A DNA stretch of 32,559 nucleotides from Actinomadura formosensis NBRC 14204 (lineage in GTDB: Bacteria; Actinomycetota; Actinomycetes; Streptosporangiales; Streptosporangiaceae): contig NZ_BCQQ01000083.1 in NCBI RefSeq assembly GCF_001552155.1, positions 1-32,559 on the forward strand. The letters run 5' to 3'. Below the pieces are notes generated by a model, which saw only the letters and a list, made by a program, of their open reading frames with translations, did not search any database and was not told the origin of the DNA. Each line of letters opens with the position of its first letter. The stretch's first letter is position 1. The position numbers and the translations under genes were made by a program. Positions 23,115 through 30,661 of the stretch are shown here, piece by piece.

Positions 23115-23202
23115 ACCCGCCGCCGAGATACGCACGATCGGCACGCCGATAAGGAGATCTTCGGTATAGACCGTGAAGACCGGTGCCCGCACGCCGACCG
23201 TG

Positions 23203-23904
23203 TCAGCGCCTGCTGACGAAGACGTGTTCGGCGATGTCGCGTGGCAGCTCCGTCGCTGGTCCCTCGCCCTCGGCGTCACTGATCACCCGTACCCCGTCAT
23301 CGGTCGCCCGGAGAATCACCTCTCGTCCCGGTTGTATCCCTATCTGCTTGAGTCTAAGCATCAGGTCGCTGTCGCTCTGCACCTGCTCACTGATCCGCTT
23401 GATCACCGCGCCGGCACCGGAGGGGCTCGCCACCGCGGTCATCGCCGACAGCGGCGCGGTGTCGTCTTCGTCGCCGTGCCCGCCGAGTTCGTCCAGGCCG
23501 GGGATCGGGTTGCCGTGCGGGCAGGCGGTCGGGTTGTCCAGCAGCGCGACGAGGCGGCGTTCGACGTCCTCCGACATGACGTGCTCCCACCGGCACGCCT
23601 CGATGTGGACGTCCTCCCAGGGCAGGCCGATGACGTTGACCAGCAGGCATTCGGCGAGCCGGTGCTTGCGCATGACCCGCGTGGCGAGGCCGCGACCGCT
23701 CTTGGTCAGTGTGAGGTGCCGATCGCCCTCGACCCGCAGCAGCCCGTCGCGCTCCATCCGCGCGACCGTCTGGCTCACCGTCGGGCCGCTCTGGGAAAGC
23801 CGCTCCGCGATGCGCGCGCGAAGGGGGATGATCCCCTCCTCTTCGAGCTCGAAAACCGTCCGGAGGTACATCTCCGTGGTATCGATAAGGCCGTGTGAGG
23901 TCAC
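23203..23904 (-). CDS. DtxR/IdeR-type iron-dependent transcriptional regulator
   Basis: The 233-residue protein matches IdeR/DtxR along its whole length: the winged HTH (IDTTEMYLRTVFELEEEG, ARIAERLSQSGPTVSQTV), the dimerisation and metal domain, and a C-terminal SH3-like domain (about 150-233). Metal ligands correspond to IdeR with an offset of two: Met12, Cys104, Glu107 and His108 at the primary site (EACRWEHVMS), and His81, Glu85 and His100 at the ancillary site. It should bind Fe(II) and repress siderophore and uptake genes. GTG 23904 follows GGAGGGAGCT. Divergent from the UdgX gene. No iron box is visible within this window. Streptomyces homologues are called DmdR. Confidence 0.93.
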   Translation of the reverse strand: MTSHGLIDTTEMYLRTVFELEEEGIIPLRARIAERLSQSGPTVSQTVARMERDGLLRVEGDRHLTLTKSGRGLATRVMRKHRLAECLLVNVIGLPWEDVHIEACRWEHVMSEDVERRLVALLDNPTACPHGNPIPGLDELGGHGDEDDTAPLSAMTAVASPSGAGAVIKRISEQVQSDSDLMLRLKQIGIQPGREVILRATDDGVRVISDAEGEGPATELPRDIAEHVFVSRR

Positions 23905-23929
23905 AGCTCCCTCCAGTCTTATGGGCAGG

Positions 23930-23935
23930 AGTCTA
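23930..23935 (-). promoter_or_regulatory. Probable -10 element of the dtxR-like gene
   Basis: On the minus strand TAGACT lies 25 bases before the GTG at 23904 and 13 bases before the Shine-Dalgarno. It fits TANNNT; the -35 is unclear. Confidence 0.4.
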
Positions 23936-24003
23936 CTTGCTCAGACCACACGTCGCCTGGCCCCGCGAATATCCCCCTGAAGCCGGGTACGGAGCAACAC
24001 GAG

Positions 24004-24705
24004 ATGAATGCGAAACCTTCCCGGGACGCGGAACCGTTCCTGCCCGAGACGCCCGAGGAGCGCGCCGACCTGGACGCGCTGCGCCACGCGGCGGCCGGCT
24101 GCCGCGGCTGCGGCCTCTATGAGAACGCCACCCAGACCGTCTTCGGCGAGGGCTCACCGGGCGGACGCGTCGTGCTCATCGGCGAGCAGCCCGGCGACCA
24201 GGAGGACCGCAAGGGTCACCCATTCGTCGGCCCCGCCGGACGCGTCCTCGACCAAGCGCTGGAGGAGGCCGGGATAGAGCGCGGCGACGTCTATGTCACC
24301 AACGCCGTGAAGCACTTCAAGTTCAAACGGCCGGCGGGCGGCAAGCGGCGCATCCACGAGACGCCGAACGCGGGCGAGATGCACGCGTGCCGCCCCTGGC
24401 TGCTCGCGGAGTTGCGGATTCTGGACCCGGACATCGTCGTCGCGCTGGGCGCCACGGCGGGCAAGTCGCTGCTCGGCGCGTCGTTCCGGGTGACGACGCA
24501 GCGCGGGCGCCTGCTGCCGCTGCCCGATCTGGAGACGCTCGGCACCCCCGCCGCCGCGCGGGAGATCGACGAGGCGCCGGAGCGGGCCGGGCCCCGGCTG
24601 CTGGCGACGATCCACCCGTCGGCCGTCCTGCGCGCCGAGGACCGCGACGCCATGTACGCGGGCCTGCTGGACGATCTGAAGGTCGCCGCCTCAGTTCTCC
24701 ATTGA
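24004..24705 (+). CDS. udgX: UdgX-type uracil-DNA glycosylase superfamily protein
   Basis: The 233-residue protein is a family 4-like uracil-DNA glycosylase with the UdgX hallmarks. These are motif A GEQPGD (60-65), with Gln after Glu, followed by DRKGHPFVGPAGRVLD; the extra R-loop GGKRRIHETP holding His118; and motif B IHPSAVLR near residue 206. In mycobacterial UdgX the histidine of KRRIH attacks C1' and leaves the enzyme covalently attached to DNA at uracil. The same chemistry is expected here. Cys33, Cys36 and Cys129 fit Fe-S ligands; I could not identify the fourth by eye. ATG 24004 starts 99 bases from the divergent iron regulator. The 3' end overlaps the convergent MFS gene by 15 bases. 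Confidence 0.9.
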   Translation: MNAKPSRDAEPFLPETPEERADLDALRHAAAGCRGCGLYENATQTVFGEGSPGGRVVLIGEQPGDQEDRKGHPFVGPAGRVLDQALEEAGIERGDVYVTNAVKHFKFKRPAGGKRRIHETPNAGEMHACRPWLLAELRILDPDIVVALGATAGKSLLGASFRVTTQRGRLLPLPDLETLGTPAAAREIDEAPERAGPRLLATIHPSAVLRAEDRDAMYAGLLDDLKVAASVLH

Positions 24706-26001
24706 CGCGGCCGCGGCCGGCCCGGATTCCGTGGCCTCCGATTCCGCGGGCACGGTCTCGGCGGTCCGGGTGTCGTAGCGGAGCAGGGCCGGGACGGCGA
24801 ACCCGGCGATGACGACCAGCACCGCGCAGGCGAGACCGCCGCCCACCCACGACGCGGTGGCCCCGGCGACGCTCGCGGTGGCCCCGGCCCGGACGTCCCC
24901 CAGCCGCGGGCCGCCCGCGACGACGACGGTGAAGACGCCCTGGAGCCGTCCCCGCATCCGGTCGGGCGCGTACGTCTGGAGCATCGACTGGCGGAACACC
25001 GACGACACCAGGTCGGCCGCGCCGCCGACGGCGAGCAGCACCACCGCGAGCCACAGCGACCCGGACAGCCCGGCGGCCGCCACCGCCAGGCCCCACACCG
25101 CGATGGCCACGACCAGGGCGATCCCCTGGCGGTGCACCCGCCCGATCCAGCCGGACGACAGCCCGCCGAGGAACGCGCCGATCGCGATGGCGGCGAACAG
25201 GTAGCCGACGGCCCCCTCCCCGCCGAACCGGGTCTCGGCCACCTCGGGGAACAGGGCGCGCGGCATCGCGACCGCCATCGCGATGATGTCCACGACGAAC
25301 GACATCAGCAGCGCGGGCTGCGTCCCCAGGTAGCGGAGCCCGTCGAAGACCGACCGCAGGCCGGGCGAACCGGTGGTGTCGCCGAGCGGCGGGATCGGGG
25401 GAAGCCGGAGCGCCGCGTACAGCACGACGGTGAACAGCACCGCGTCGAGCGCGTACGCCGCCGCGTAGTGCCAGTGGGCCAGCAGCACCCCGGCGAACAG
25501 CGGCCCCGCCAGCATCCCGAACGTGCTCGCGGTGAAGTTGAGGGTGTTGGCCGCCGGGACGAGCGGCCCGTCGACCAGCCGGGGAGTGATCGCGCCGCGG
25601 GTCGGCGAGGCCACCGCGAAACCCATGGCCTGGATCGCGACCACGCCCATGATCAGGGCGAGGCTCTCGATGCCGAGCAGCGCCTGGACGAGCAGCAGCA
25701 GCGTCGCCGCCCACATCACGCAGGACGAGAGGAACAGCAGCCTGCGCCGGTCCATGTGGTCGGCGACCGCGCCGCCCCACAGCCCGAACACGATCAGCGG
25801 GACGAGGTTGACGAAGCCGAGCACACCGACCCACAGCGACGACTTCGTCATCTCGTACACCTGGACCGGGACGGCCACCGAGGTGACCTGGAACCCGAGG
25901 AACGACACGCCCTGCCCCAGCCACAGCCGCCGGTACGCGGGGTAGGCGAGCGGTCGCGTGTCGATGGCGAGCCGCCGCAGCCTGCCACGTGCGGTTGTCA
26001 C
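24691..26001 (-). CDS. MFS transporter, EntS-like (MFS_3 type)
   Basis: The 436-residue protein has about 12 hydrophobic segments. It begins with the EntS-like signature LWLGQGVSFLGFQVTSVAVP, then QVYEMTKSSLWVGVLGFVNL and the A-loop GGAVADHMDRRRLLF. The cytoplasmic C-terminus (TAETVPAESEATESGPAAA) is acidic and disordered. EntS exports enterobactin in E. coli, but this subfamily is broad and includes many drug exporters. Its nearness to an iron regulator makes a siderophore role worth a thought, nothing more. GTG 26001 overlaps the pdxH stop by 4 bases (GTGA), so it is coupled to pdxH. An in-frame GTG at 26025 is less likely. Confidence 0.88.
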   Translation of the reverse strand: MTTARGRLRRLAIDTRPLAYPAYRRLWLGQGVSFLGFQVTSVAVPVQVYEMTKSSLWVGVLGFVNLVPLIVFGLWGGAVADHMDRRRLLFLSSCVMWAATLLLLVQALLGIESLALIMGVVAIQAMGFAVASPTRGAITPRLVDGPLVPAANTLNFTASTFGMLAGPLFAGVLLAHWHYAAAYALDAVLFTVVLYAALRLPPIPPLGDTTGSPGLRSVFDGLRYLGTQPALLMSFVVDIIAMAVAMPRALFPEVAETRFGGEGAVGYLFAAIAIGAFLGGLSSGWIGRVHRQGIALVVAIAVWGLAVAAAGLSGSLWLAVVLLAVGGAADLVSSVFRQSMLQTYAPDRMRGRLQGVFTVVVAGGPRLGDVRAGATASVAGATASWVGGGLACAVLVVIAGFAVPALLRYDTRTAETVPAESEATESGPAAAASMEN

Positions 26002-26729
26002 GGAGACAGTCTCTCCACCACCCACACGCCGCTACCCTCCGGACCCGCTTCGCGGCGGTACCGGATCCGGTCGTGCAGCCGGTCGCGGCGGCCCTGCCAG
26101 AACTCGATCGACTCGGGGACGACGCGGTACCCGCCCCAGAAGTCCGGCAGCGGGACGACGTCGGAGTCCTCGCCGTCCGGTACGCCCGGCGGCTGCCCGG
26201 CGGCCGGATCCGGCCAGCGCTCGGCCACCTCGGCGTAGCCGCGCTCCAGCGTCTCCCGGTCGGGGATGACTCCCGACTGGTGCTCGCTCGCCCACGCGCC
26301 GAGCCGCGACCCGTACGGGCGCGTCCGGAAGTAGGCGGCCGACTCGTCCCGCGACAGTTCCGCCACCGGGCCCGCGACGCGCACCTGCCGGTACATCGGA
26401 TGCCAGGGGAACACGAGCGCCGCGCGAGGGTTCTCCGCGAGGTCACGCCCCTTGGGGGAGGTCAGGTTCGTGAAGAACCGGAACCCCTGCGGCCCGTACC
26501 CCTTCAACAGGACGAGCCGGGCACTCGGCACGCCGTCGCCGGACGCGGTGGCGAGCACCATCGCGTTCGGCTCGGCGAGCCCGGAGGCGTGCACGTCGGC
26601 GAACCAGGCGGCGAACAGCGCGAGCGGGTCGGCGGGGAGCGCCGACTCGGACAATTCGCCCCCCTCGTAGGATCTGCGGAGCCGTGCGGGATCGGGTGTT
26701 GGGGAATCCACAGCGTCCGAGCCTCTCAC
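25998..26729 (-). CDS. pdxH: Pyridoxamine 5'-phosphate oxidase
   Basis: PdxH oxidises pyridoxine/pyridoxamine 5'-phosphate to pyridoxal 5'-phosphate using FMN. The 243-residue protein has the expected order: MVLATASGDGVPSARLVLLK, GFRFFTNLTSPKGRDLAENP, ALVFPWHPMYRQVRVAGPVA, FRTRPYGSRLGAWASEHQSG and the C-terminal signature ESIEFWQGRRDRLHDRIRY. It carries an insert of about 20 residues (DPAAGQPPGVPDGEDSDVVP) before the C-terminal signature. The GTG at 26729 follows AAGG with a 5-base gap; an in-frame GTG at 26711 with a distant GAGAGG is an alternative. Divergent from citrate synthase and coupled to the MFS gene downstream. Confidence 0.95.
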   Translation of the reverse strand: MRGSDAVDSPTPDPARLRRSYEGGELSESALPADPLALFAAWFADVHASGLAEPNAMVLATASGDGVPSARLVLLKGYGPQGFRFFTNLTSPKGRDLAENPRAALVFPWHPMYRQVRVAGPVAELSRDESAAYFRTRPYGSRLGAWASEHQSGVIPDRETLERGYAEVAERWPDPAAGQPPGVPDGEDSDVVPLPDFWGGYRVVPESIEFWQGRRDRLHDRIRYRREAGPEGSGVWVVERLSP

Positions 26730-26773
26730 CCGGGCCTTGTGTGCAACTCACATGACCCCTGGGTACTGGTCAG

Positions 26774-26810
26774 TAAGGCGGACAGGGTTCAATGGCACGG
26801 CACCGCCTTA
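26774..26810 (+). promoter_or_regulatory. Inverted repeat upstream of citrate synthase
   Basis: TAAGGCGG (26774-26781) and CCGCCTTA (26803-26810) are exact complements 21 bases apart. They lie 30-66 bases upstream of the citrate synthase ATG in the pdxH/citA divergent spacer. It could be a 5'-leader hairpin or a spaced operator. No regulator is suggested by sequence. Confidence 0.35.
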
Positions 26811-26839
26811 TCACTCTTGGGGACGAAAGGCAGGACGAC

Positions 26840-27943
26840 ATGTCCGACTTCAAACCTGGTCTCGAAGGGGTCGTGGCTTTCGAGACCGAGATCGCCGAAC
26901 CGGACAAGGAGGGCGGCGCCCTCCGCTACCGGGGTGTCGACATCGAGGAACTCGTCGGGCGCGTCTCCTTCGGTGACGCCTGGGGCCTGCTGGTGGACGA
27001 CAGCTTCACCCCGGGACTGACCCCCGCCGACCCGCACCTGCTCCCGGTCACCTCCGGCGACGTGCGGGTGGACGTGCAGAGCGCACTCCCCACCCTCGCC
27101 ACCGCGTACGGGATGCGGCCGCTGCTCGACATCTCCGACGAGGAGGCCCGCGCGGACCTCGCGCGAGTATCGGTGACCGCGCTGTCCTTCGTGGCGCAGT
27201 CCGCCCGCGGCGTCGGCGTGCCGATGGTCCCGCAGCACCGGATCGACGAGGCGGAGACCATCACCGAGCGGTTCATGGTCCGCTGGCGCGGTGAGCCCGA
27301 CCCGAAGCACGTCCGGGCCATCGACGCGTACTGGGTCTCCGCCGCCGAGCACGGCATGAACGCCTCCACCTTCACCGCCCGCGTCATCGCCTCCACCGGC
27401 GCGGACGTCGCGGCCAGCATGTCCGGCGCGATCGGCGCCATGTCGGGTCCGCTGCACGGCGGCGCCCCCGCCCGCGTGCTCCCGATGATCGAGAAGGTCG
27501 AGCAGCTCGGCGACGCCCGCAAGGTCGTCGCCGGCATCCTCGACTCCGGCGAGCGGCTGATGGGCTTCGGGCACCGCGTCTACCGCGCCGAGGACCCGCG
27601 CGCCCGCGTGCTGCGCCGCACCGCCAAGGAGCTGGCCGCCCCCCGCTTCGCGGCCGCGAAGGCCCTGGAGGACGCCGCCCTCGCCGAGCTGCGCGAACGC
27701 CGCCCGGACCGGCCGATCGAGACGAACGTGGAGTTCTGGGCCGCGGTCATCCTGGACTTCGCCGAGGTTCCGACCGCGATGATGCCCGCCATGTTCACCT
27801 GCGGCCGCACCGCCGGCTGGGCCGCGCACATCCTGGAGCAGAAGCGCACCGGCCGCCTCGTCCGCCCGAGCGCCCGCTACACCGGCCCGGGCAGCCGCTC
27901 CATCACCGACGTCACGGGAGCAGCGGAAGTCCTCAAGGGCTGA
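26840..27943 (+). CDS. citA: Citrate synthase 2 (CitA-type)
   Basis: The 367-residue enzyme condenses acetyl-CoA and oxaloacetate to citrate. It shows ALRYRGVDIEELV, AAEHGMNASTFTARVIASTG, GPLHGGAPARVLPM (His206) and LMGFGHRVYRAEDPRA (His245). The third catalytic residue, usually Asp in NVDF, is Glu298 here (TNVEFWAAV). I recall the same change in the actinobacterial CitA group, so it is probably a clade feature. At about 370 residues it is shorter than the 430-residue GltA form. ATG 26840 follows AGGA with a short gap; an in-frame upstream ATG at 26792 is rejected on length. A strong terminator follows, so it is probably monocistronic. Confidence 0.94.
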   Translation: MSDFKPGLEGVVAFETEIAEPDKEGGALRYRGVDIEELVGRVSFGDAWGLLVDDSFTPGLTPADPHLLPVTSGDVRVDVQSALPTLATAYGMRPLLDISDEEARADLARVSVTALSFVAQSARGVGVPMVPQHRIDEAETITERFMVRWRGEPDPKHVRAIDAYWVSAAEHGMNASTFTARVIASTGADVAASMSGAIGAMSGPLHGGAPARVLPMIEKVEQLGDARKVVAGILDSGERLMGFGHRVYRAEDPRARVLRRTAKELAAPRFAAAKALEDAALAELRERRPDRPIETNVEFWAAVILDFAEVPTAMMPAMFTCGRTAGWAAHILEQKRTGRLVRPSARYTGPGSRSITDVTGAAEVLKG

Positions 27944-27971
27944 AAGACCTTCCCCCGCACGACGCGCCTTG

Positions 27972-28002
27972 AGGCCCCCGGCCCGGAGTCCGGGGGCCTT
28001 TT
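27972..28002 (+). terminator. Rho-independent terminator of citrate synthase
   Basis: AGGCCCCCGG (27972-27981) pairs exactly with CCGGGGGCCT (27990-27999) around an 8-base loop, followed by TTTT (27999-28002). This is the most canonical terminator in the window. Confidence 0.85.
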
Positions 28003-28090
28003 GCGTGCCGCGTTCACCGCCTCGGGCGGCCCGGTGCCATCGCCTCGGGCGGCCAGGTGCGAAACTCGCCCCTTTGCCATCATTGGATCC

Positions 28091-28432
28091 ATGAGCCACC
28101 AGCCCGACGAGCCACTCGACGGTGACATCGGCCCGGCCGTCCCGGAACGGCCGGAGGCCGCGGAGGCCGACGCCGCCGAGGAGATGCGGCGGCATGAGGC
28201 GGAGCGTGCGGAGCGGCGCCGCCGCACCGACGCCGTGTCGGGACGGATCGCCGTCGTGATCGCGGCCCTGTTCCTGGCCTTCCTGACCTACGACTCGGTT
28301 CGCACGGCGATCGAGGCGCGTTCCAGGGGCGACGACTGGGTCTATCCGCCGGCCGTCATCGCGGCCGGCTGCGCGGTGGCGCTCGTGGGCCTGCTGACAT
28401 GGGCACGGCGGCGCCGCCGTCTCGGCATGTGA
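28091..28432 (+). CDS. Small membrane protein, unknown function
   Basis: The 113-residue protein has an acidic, Pro-rich N-terminus (about 1-28), a charged Glu/Arg helix (EEMRRHEAERAERRRRTDAV) and two hydrophobic segments (about 51-68, VVIAALFLAFLTY; and about 86-103, AVIAAGCAVALVGLLTW). It ends in the basic stretch ARRRRR. Both ends are predicted cytoplasmic. I recognise no family. ATG 28091 was chosen because the acidic start is typical of such proteins; a weak GGATCC precedes it. It lies between the citrate synthase terminator and serC, 44 bases before the latter. Confidence 0.7.
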   Translation: MSHQPDEPLDGDIGPAVPERPEAAEADAAEEMRRHEAERAERRRRTDAVSGRIAVVIAALFLAFLTYDSVRTAIEARSRGDDWVYPPAVIAAGCAVALVGLLTWARRRRRLGM

Positions 28433-28463
28433 ACCCGGACCGCGATCTTCGTCGCAGCTCAGA

Positions 28464-28469
28464 TAGCCT
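28464..28469 (+). promoter_or_regulatory. -10 element of a probable leaderless serC promoter
   Basis: TAGCCT fits TANNNT and ends 7 bases before the GTG of serC, which has no Shine-Dalgarno. Transcription would then start at the initiation codon. The -35 region is not convincing. Confidence 0.4.
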
Positions 28470-28476
28470 TCTACAA

Positions 28477-29613
28477 GTGACCGAGAGCGCGAAACCAACC
28501 ATTGACATTCCCACAGATCTCAAGCCGGCGGACGGCCGTTTCGGTTGCGGTCCGTCCAAGGTCCGCCCCGAGCAGCTCGCCGCGCTGGCCGACTCCGGCT
28601 CCACCTACATGGGGACCTCGCACCGGCAGAAGCCGGTGAAGTCCCTCGTCGGCCGCGTCCGGGAGGGGCTGGCCCAGCTGTTCTCCCTGCCCGAGGGGTA
28701 CGAGGTCCTGCTCAGCAACGGCGGCACGACCGCGTTCTGGGACGCGGCCGCGTTCGGGCTCGTCCGGCAGCGGTCGCAGCACCTGACGTTCGGTGAGTTC
28801 TCCAGCAAGTTCGCCAAGGTCACCACGAGCGCGCCCTGGCTGGGTGAGCCGACCGTCATCTCCAGCCCGCCCGGGACGCACCCGGAGGCGTCGGCCGAGG
28901 AGGACGTGGACGTCTACGCGCTCACCCACAACGAGACCTCGACCGGCGTCGCGATGCCGATCAGGCGCCCGGCGGGCACGACCGCGCGGGACGGGCTCGT
29001 CCTGGTGGACGCCACGTCCGGCGCGGGCGGCCTGCCCGTGGACGTGGCCGAGACCGACGTCTACTACTTCGCGCCGCAGAAGTGCTTCGCGGCCGACGGC
29101 GGCCTGTGGGTGGCGCTGGCGTCCCCGGCGGCGCTGGAGCGGATCGACGAGATCGCCATGTCCGACCGGTACGTTCCGGAGTTCTTCAACCTGAAGACGG
29201 TCGTGGACAACTCCGCCAAGGACCAGACCTACAACACCCCGGCCGTGGCCACGCTGCTGCTGCTCGCCGAGCAGATCGAGTGGATGAACGGCCAGGGCGG
29301 CCTGGAGTGGACGACGTCCCGCACGGCCGACTCGGCCCGGCGGCTCTACACCTGGGCGGAGAAGACCTCCTACACCAGGCCGTTCGTGGTGGACCCGGCG
29401 CAGCGTTCGCAGGTCGTCGGCACGATCGACTTCAACGACGACGTGGACGCGGCGGCCGTGGCGAAGACGCTGCGCGCCAACGGGATCGTCGACACCGAGC
29501 CCTACCGGAAGCTGGGCCGCAACCAGCTGCGCATCGGGATGTTCCCGGCGATCGACCCGGACGACGTCGAGGCGCTGACCGCCTGCGTCGACCACGTCGT
29601 CGAGCGTCTCTGA
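28477..29613 (+). CDS. serC: Phosphoserine aminotransferase
   Basis: SerC transaminates 3-phosphohydroxypyruvate with glutamate to give O-phosphoserine in serine synthesis, using pyridoxal phosphate. The 378-residue protein is of the actinobacterial type, with FGCGPSKVRPEQLAAL, STYMGTSHRQKPVKSLV, LLSNGGTTAFWDAAAFG, LTHNETSTGVAMP, LVLVDATSGAGGLP (PLP-binding Asp178) and the Schiff-base Lys202 in YYFAPQKCFAADGGLW. Near the end, EPYRKLGRNQLRIGMFPAID is the conserved substrate segment. GTG 28477 is where homology begins and the frame upstream lacks family similarity. Absence of an SD and the adjacent TAGCCT suggest leaderless translation. Confidence 0.95.
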   Translation: MTESAKPTIDIPTDLKPADGRFGCGPSKVRPEQLAALADSGSTYMGTSHRQKPVKSLVGRVREGLAQLFSLPEGYEVLLSNGGTTAFWDAAAFGLVRQRSQHLTFGEFSSKFAKVTTSAPWLGEPTVISSPPGTHPEASAEEDVDVYALTHNETSTGVAMPIRRPAGTTARDGLVLVDATSGAGGLPVDVAETDVYYFAPQKCFAADGGLWVALASPAALERIDEIAMSDRYVPEFFNLKTVVDNSAKDQTYNTPAVATLLLLAEQIEWMNGQGGLEWTTSRTADSARRLYTWAEKTSYTRPFVVDPAQRSQVVGTIDFNDDVDAAAVAKTLRANGIVDTEPYRKLGRNQLRIGMFPAIDPDDVEALTACVDHVVERL

Positions 29614-29625
29614 CGACGCGGTGAT

Positions 29626-29657
29626 CCCTCGGGGACGCCGCGCCGCGCCCCCGAGGG
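29626..29657. terminator. Bidirectional terminator between serC and the amidotransferase gene
   Basis: CCCTCGGGG (29626-29634) and CCCCGAGGG (29649-29657) are perfect 9-base complements around a 14-base GC-rich loop. On the plus strand CCGTTT follows. It sits between two convergent stop codons (29613 and 29663). Confidence 0.65.
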
Positions 29658-29662
29658 CCGTT

Positions 29663-30595
29663 TCAGGCGACGGTCACCAGTTCCCCGGTGCCGCCGGGAC
29701 GCCGGATGGCGCGGTGCCGCAGGCCGGCCTGGTCGCATTCCCGGTCGGAGCGGGTGAAGCCCGTCCAGACGCGGGGGTCCATGTCGGTGTCGCGTGCGGT
29801 GGGCACGAAGTTCGCCGTCGCGAGCACGTCGGGCAGATCGCGGCGTCCGGGACGGCGTTCCATGCCGACCTTGAGGTAGGTCCCCTCGCGGAGCATGACG
29901 ACGGACACGAACTGCACCCGCGTGTGCCGCTCGGCCTCCCGGAACCAGCGCGGGTTGGACGCCCAGTAGATGTTCTGGTCGGTGTCCACGGCCACGGTCA
30001 GCGGGCTGAGCGCGCCCCGCGCCAGGTGCACCTCGGTCGGCCGATCGCGGTGCACCCAGGCCAGCGCGACCCGTCCGACCAGGGTTTCGAGGAGGCCCGT
30101 CACCTCGGCGGAGGTCCGGCAGCCGGCGAGCAGCTGGAAGATCGGTTCGCTGTCGGTCGTGCCGGACGCCGGCGGCGGCGCGAACCGCGCCCGCAGGTCG
30201 GCGGCGTCGATGTCGCCGTTGTGGGTCGCGACGATGCCGGCGGACGGGCCGATGGAGGGGTCGGCGGCGGCCCCGGAGACGGCCATCGGGCTCGCGTTGC
30301 CGGGATCCAGCGGCGACCCCTGGGTCGCCCAGCGGGTGTGGCCGAGCACGACGGGCGTGCGGTCCAGTTCGGCCAGGTACGCCGGGTGCCAGATCTCCGA
30401 GAACCGGCCGCGTCCCCGCACGACCCGGCAGCCGACCGCGGAGCCGCCGAGGCCGGGCCAGGCGCCGAGGAACGCAAGGCCCGCCGAGTCGGTGCCGCGC
30501 TCCTCCGCGAGCGTGCCCAACGTGACGAACACGTCCGAGACCGGCCCCGGGTCATCCGCGAACGGCGAACGCACCACTCCGAACAATCCACACAT
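29663..30595 (-). CDS. Stand-alone class II (Ntn) glutamine amidotransferase
   Basis: Starting at ATG 30595 the protein begins MCGLFGVVRS, so Cys2 becomes the N-terminal nucleophile after Met removal; this fixes the start despite the open frame reaching 30679. The 310 residues resemble the glutaminase half of GlmS: ERGTDSAGLAFLG, LGHTRWATQGSP, VATHNGDIDAADLRARF, TTDSEPIFQLL and GALSPLTVAVD. There are no SIS isomerase domains or other synthase partner. It probably releases ammonia from glutamine for an acceptor enzyme encoded elsewhere. The last 60 residues are unassigned. Convergent with serC. No good RBS is seen. Confidence 0.85.
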   Translation of the reverse strand: MCGLFGVVRSPFADDPGPVSDVFVTLGTLAEERGTDSAGLAFLGAWPGLGGSAVGCRVVRGRGRFSEIWHPAYLAELDRTPVVLGHTRWATQGSPLDPGNASPMAVSGAAADPSIGPSAGIVATHNGDIDAADLRARFAPPPASGTTDSEPIFQLLAGCRTSAEVTGLLETLVGRVALAWVHRDRPTEVHLARGALSPLTVAVDTDQNIYWASNPRWFREAERHTRVQFVSVVMLREGTYLKVGMERRPGRRDLPDVLATANFVPTARDTDMDPRVWTGFTRSDRECDQAGLRHRAIRRPGGTGELVTVA

Positions 30596-30626
30596 GCTGG
30601 ATGAGATGCGAATCATGGGCGGCCGG

Positions 30627-30655
30627 TTCGACCCGTTCATGGCGCCGAATAAGCT
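30627..30655 (+). promoter_or_regulatory. Leaderless promoter of the 27-residue micro-ORF
   Basis: TTCGAC (30627-30632, close to TTGACA) is followed after 17 bases by TAAGCT (30650-30655, fits TANNNT). The GTG at 30662 lies 6 bases further on, so transcription is expected to start at the GTG itself. Confidence 0.5.
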
Positions 30656-30661
30656 CGGACC

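Noticed and set aside
20422..23169. A 915-codon open frame on the plus strand opposite the PP2C gene
   Set aside because: The composition is repetitive Arg/Gly/Ala/Val without domains, while the opposite strand encodes unmistakable PAS, GAF, PP2C and HATPase domains.
23202..23217. Short inverted repeat GTCAGC-4-GCTGAC at the end of the dtxR-like gene
   Set aside because: A six-base stem overlapping the stop codon, without T-run, is too weak to call a terminator.
23905..24003. An iron box (DtxR/IdeR operator) in the dtxR-udgX spacer
   Set aside because: I looked for the TTAGGTTAGGCTAACCTAA-like palindrome here and in the other spacers and found none.
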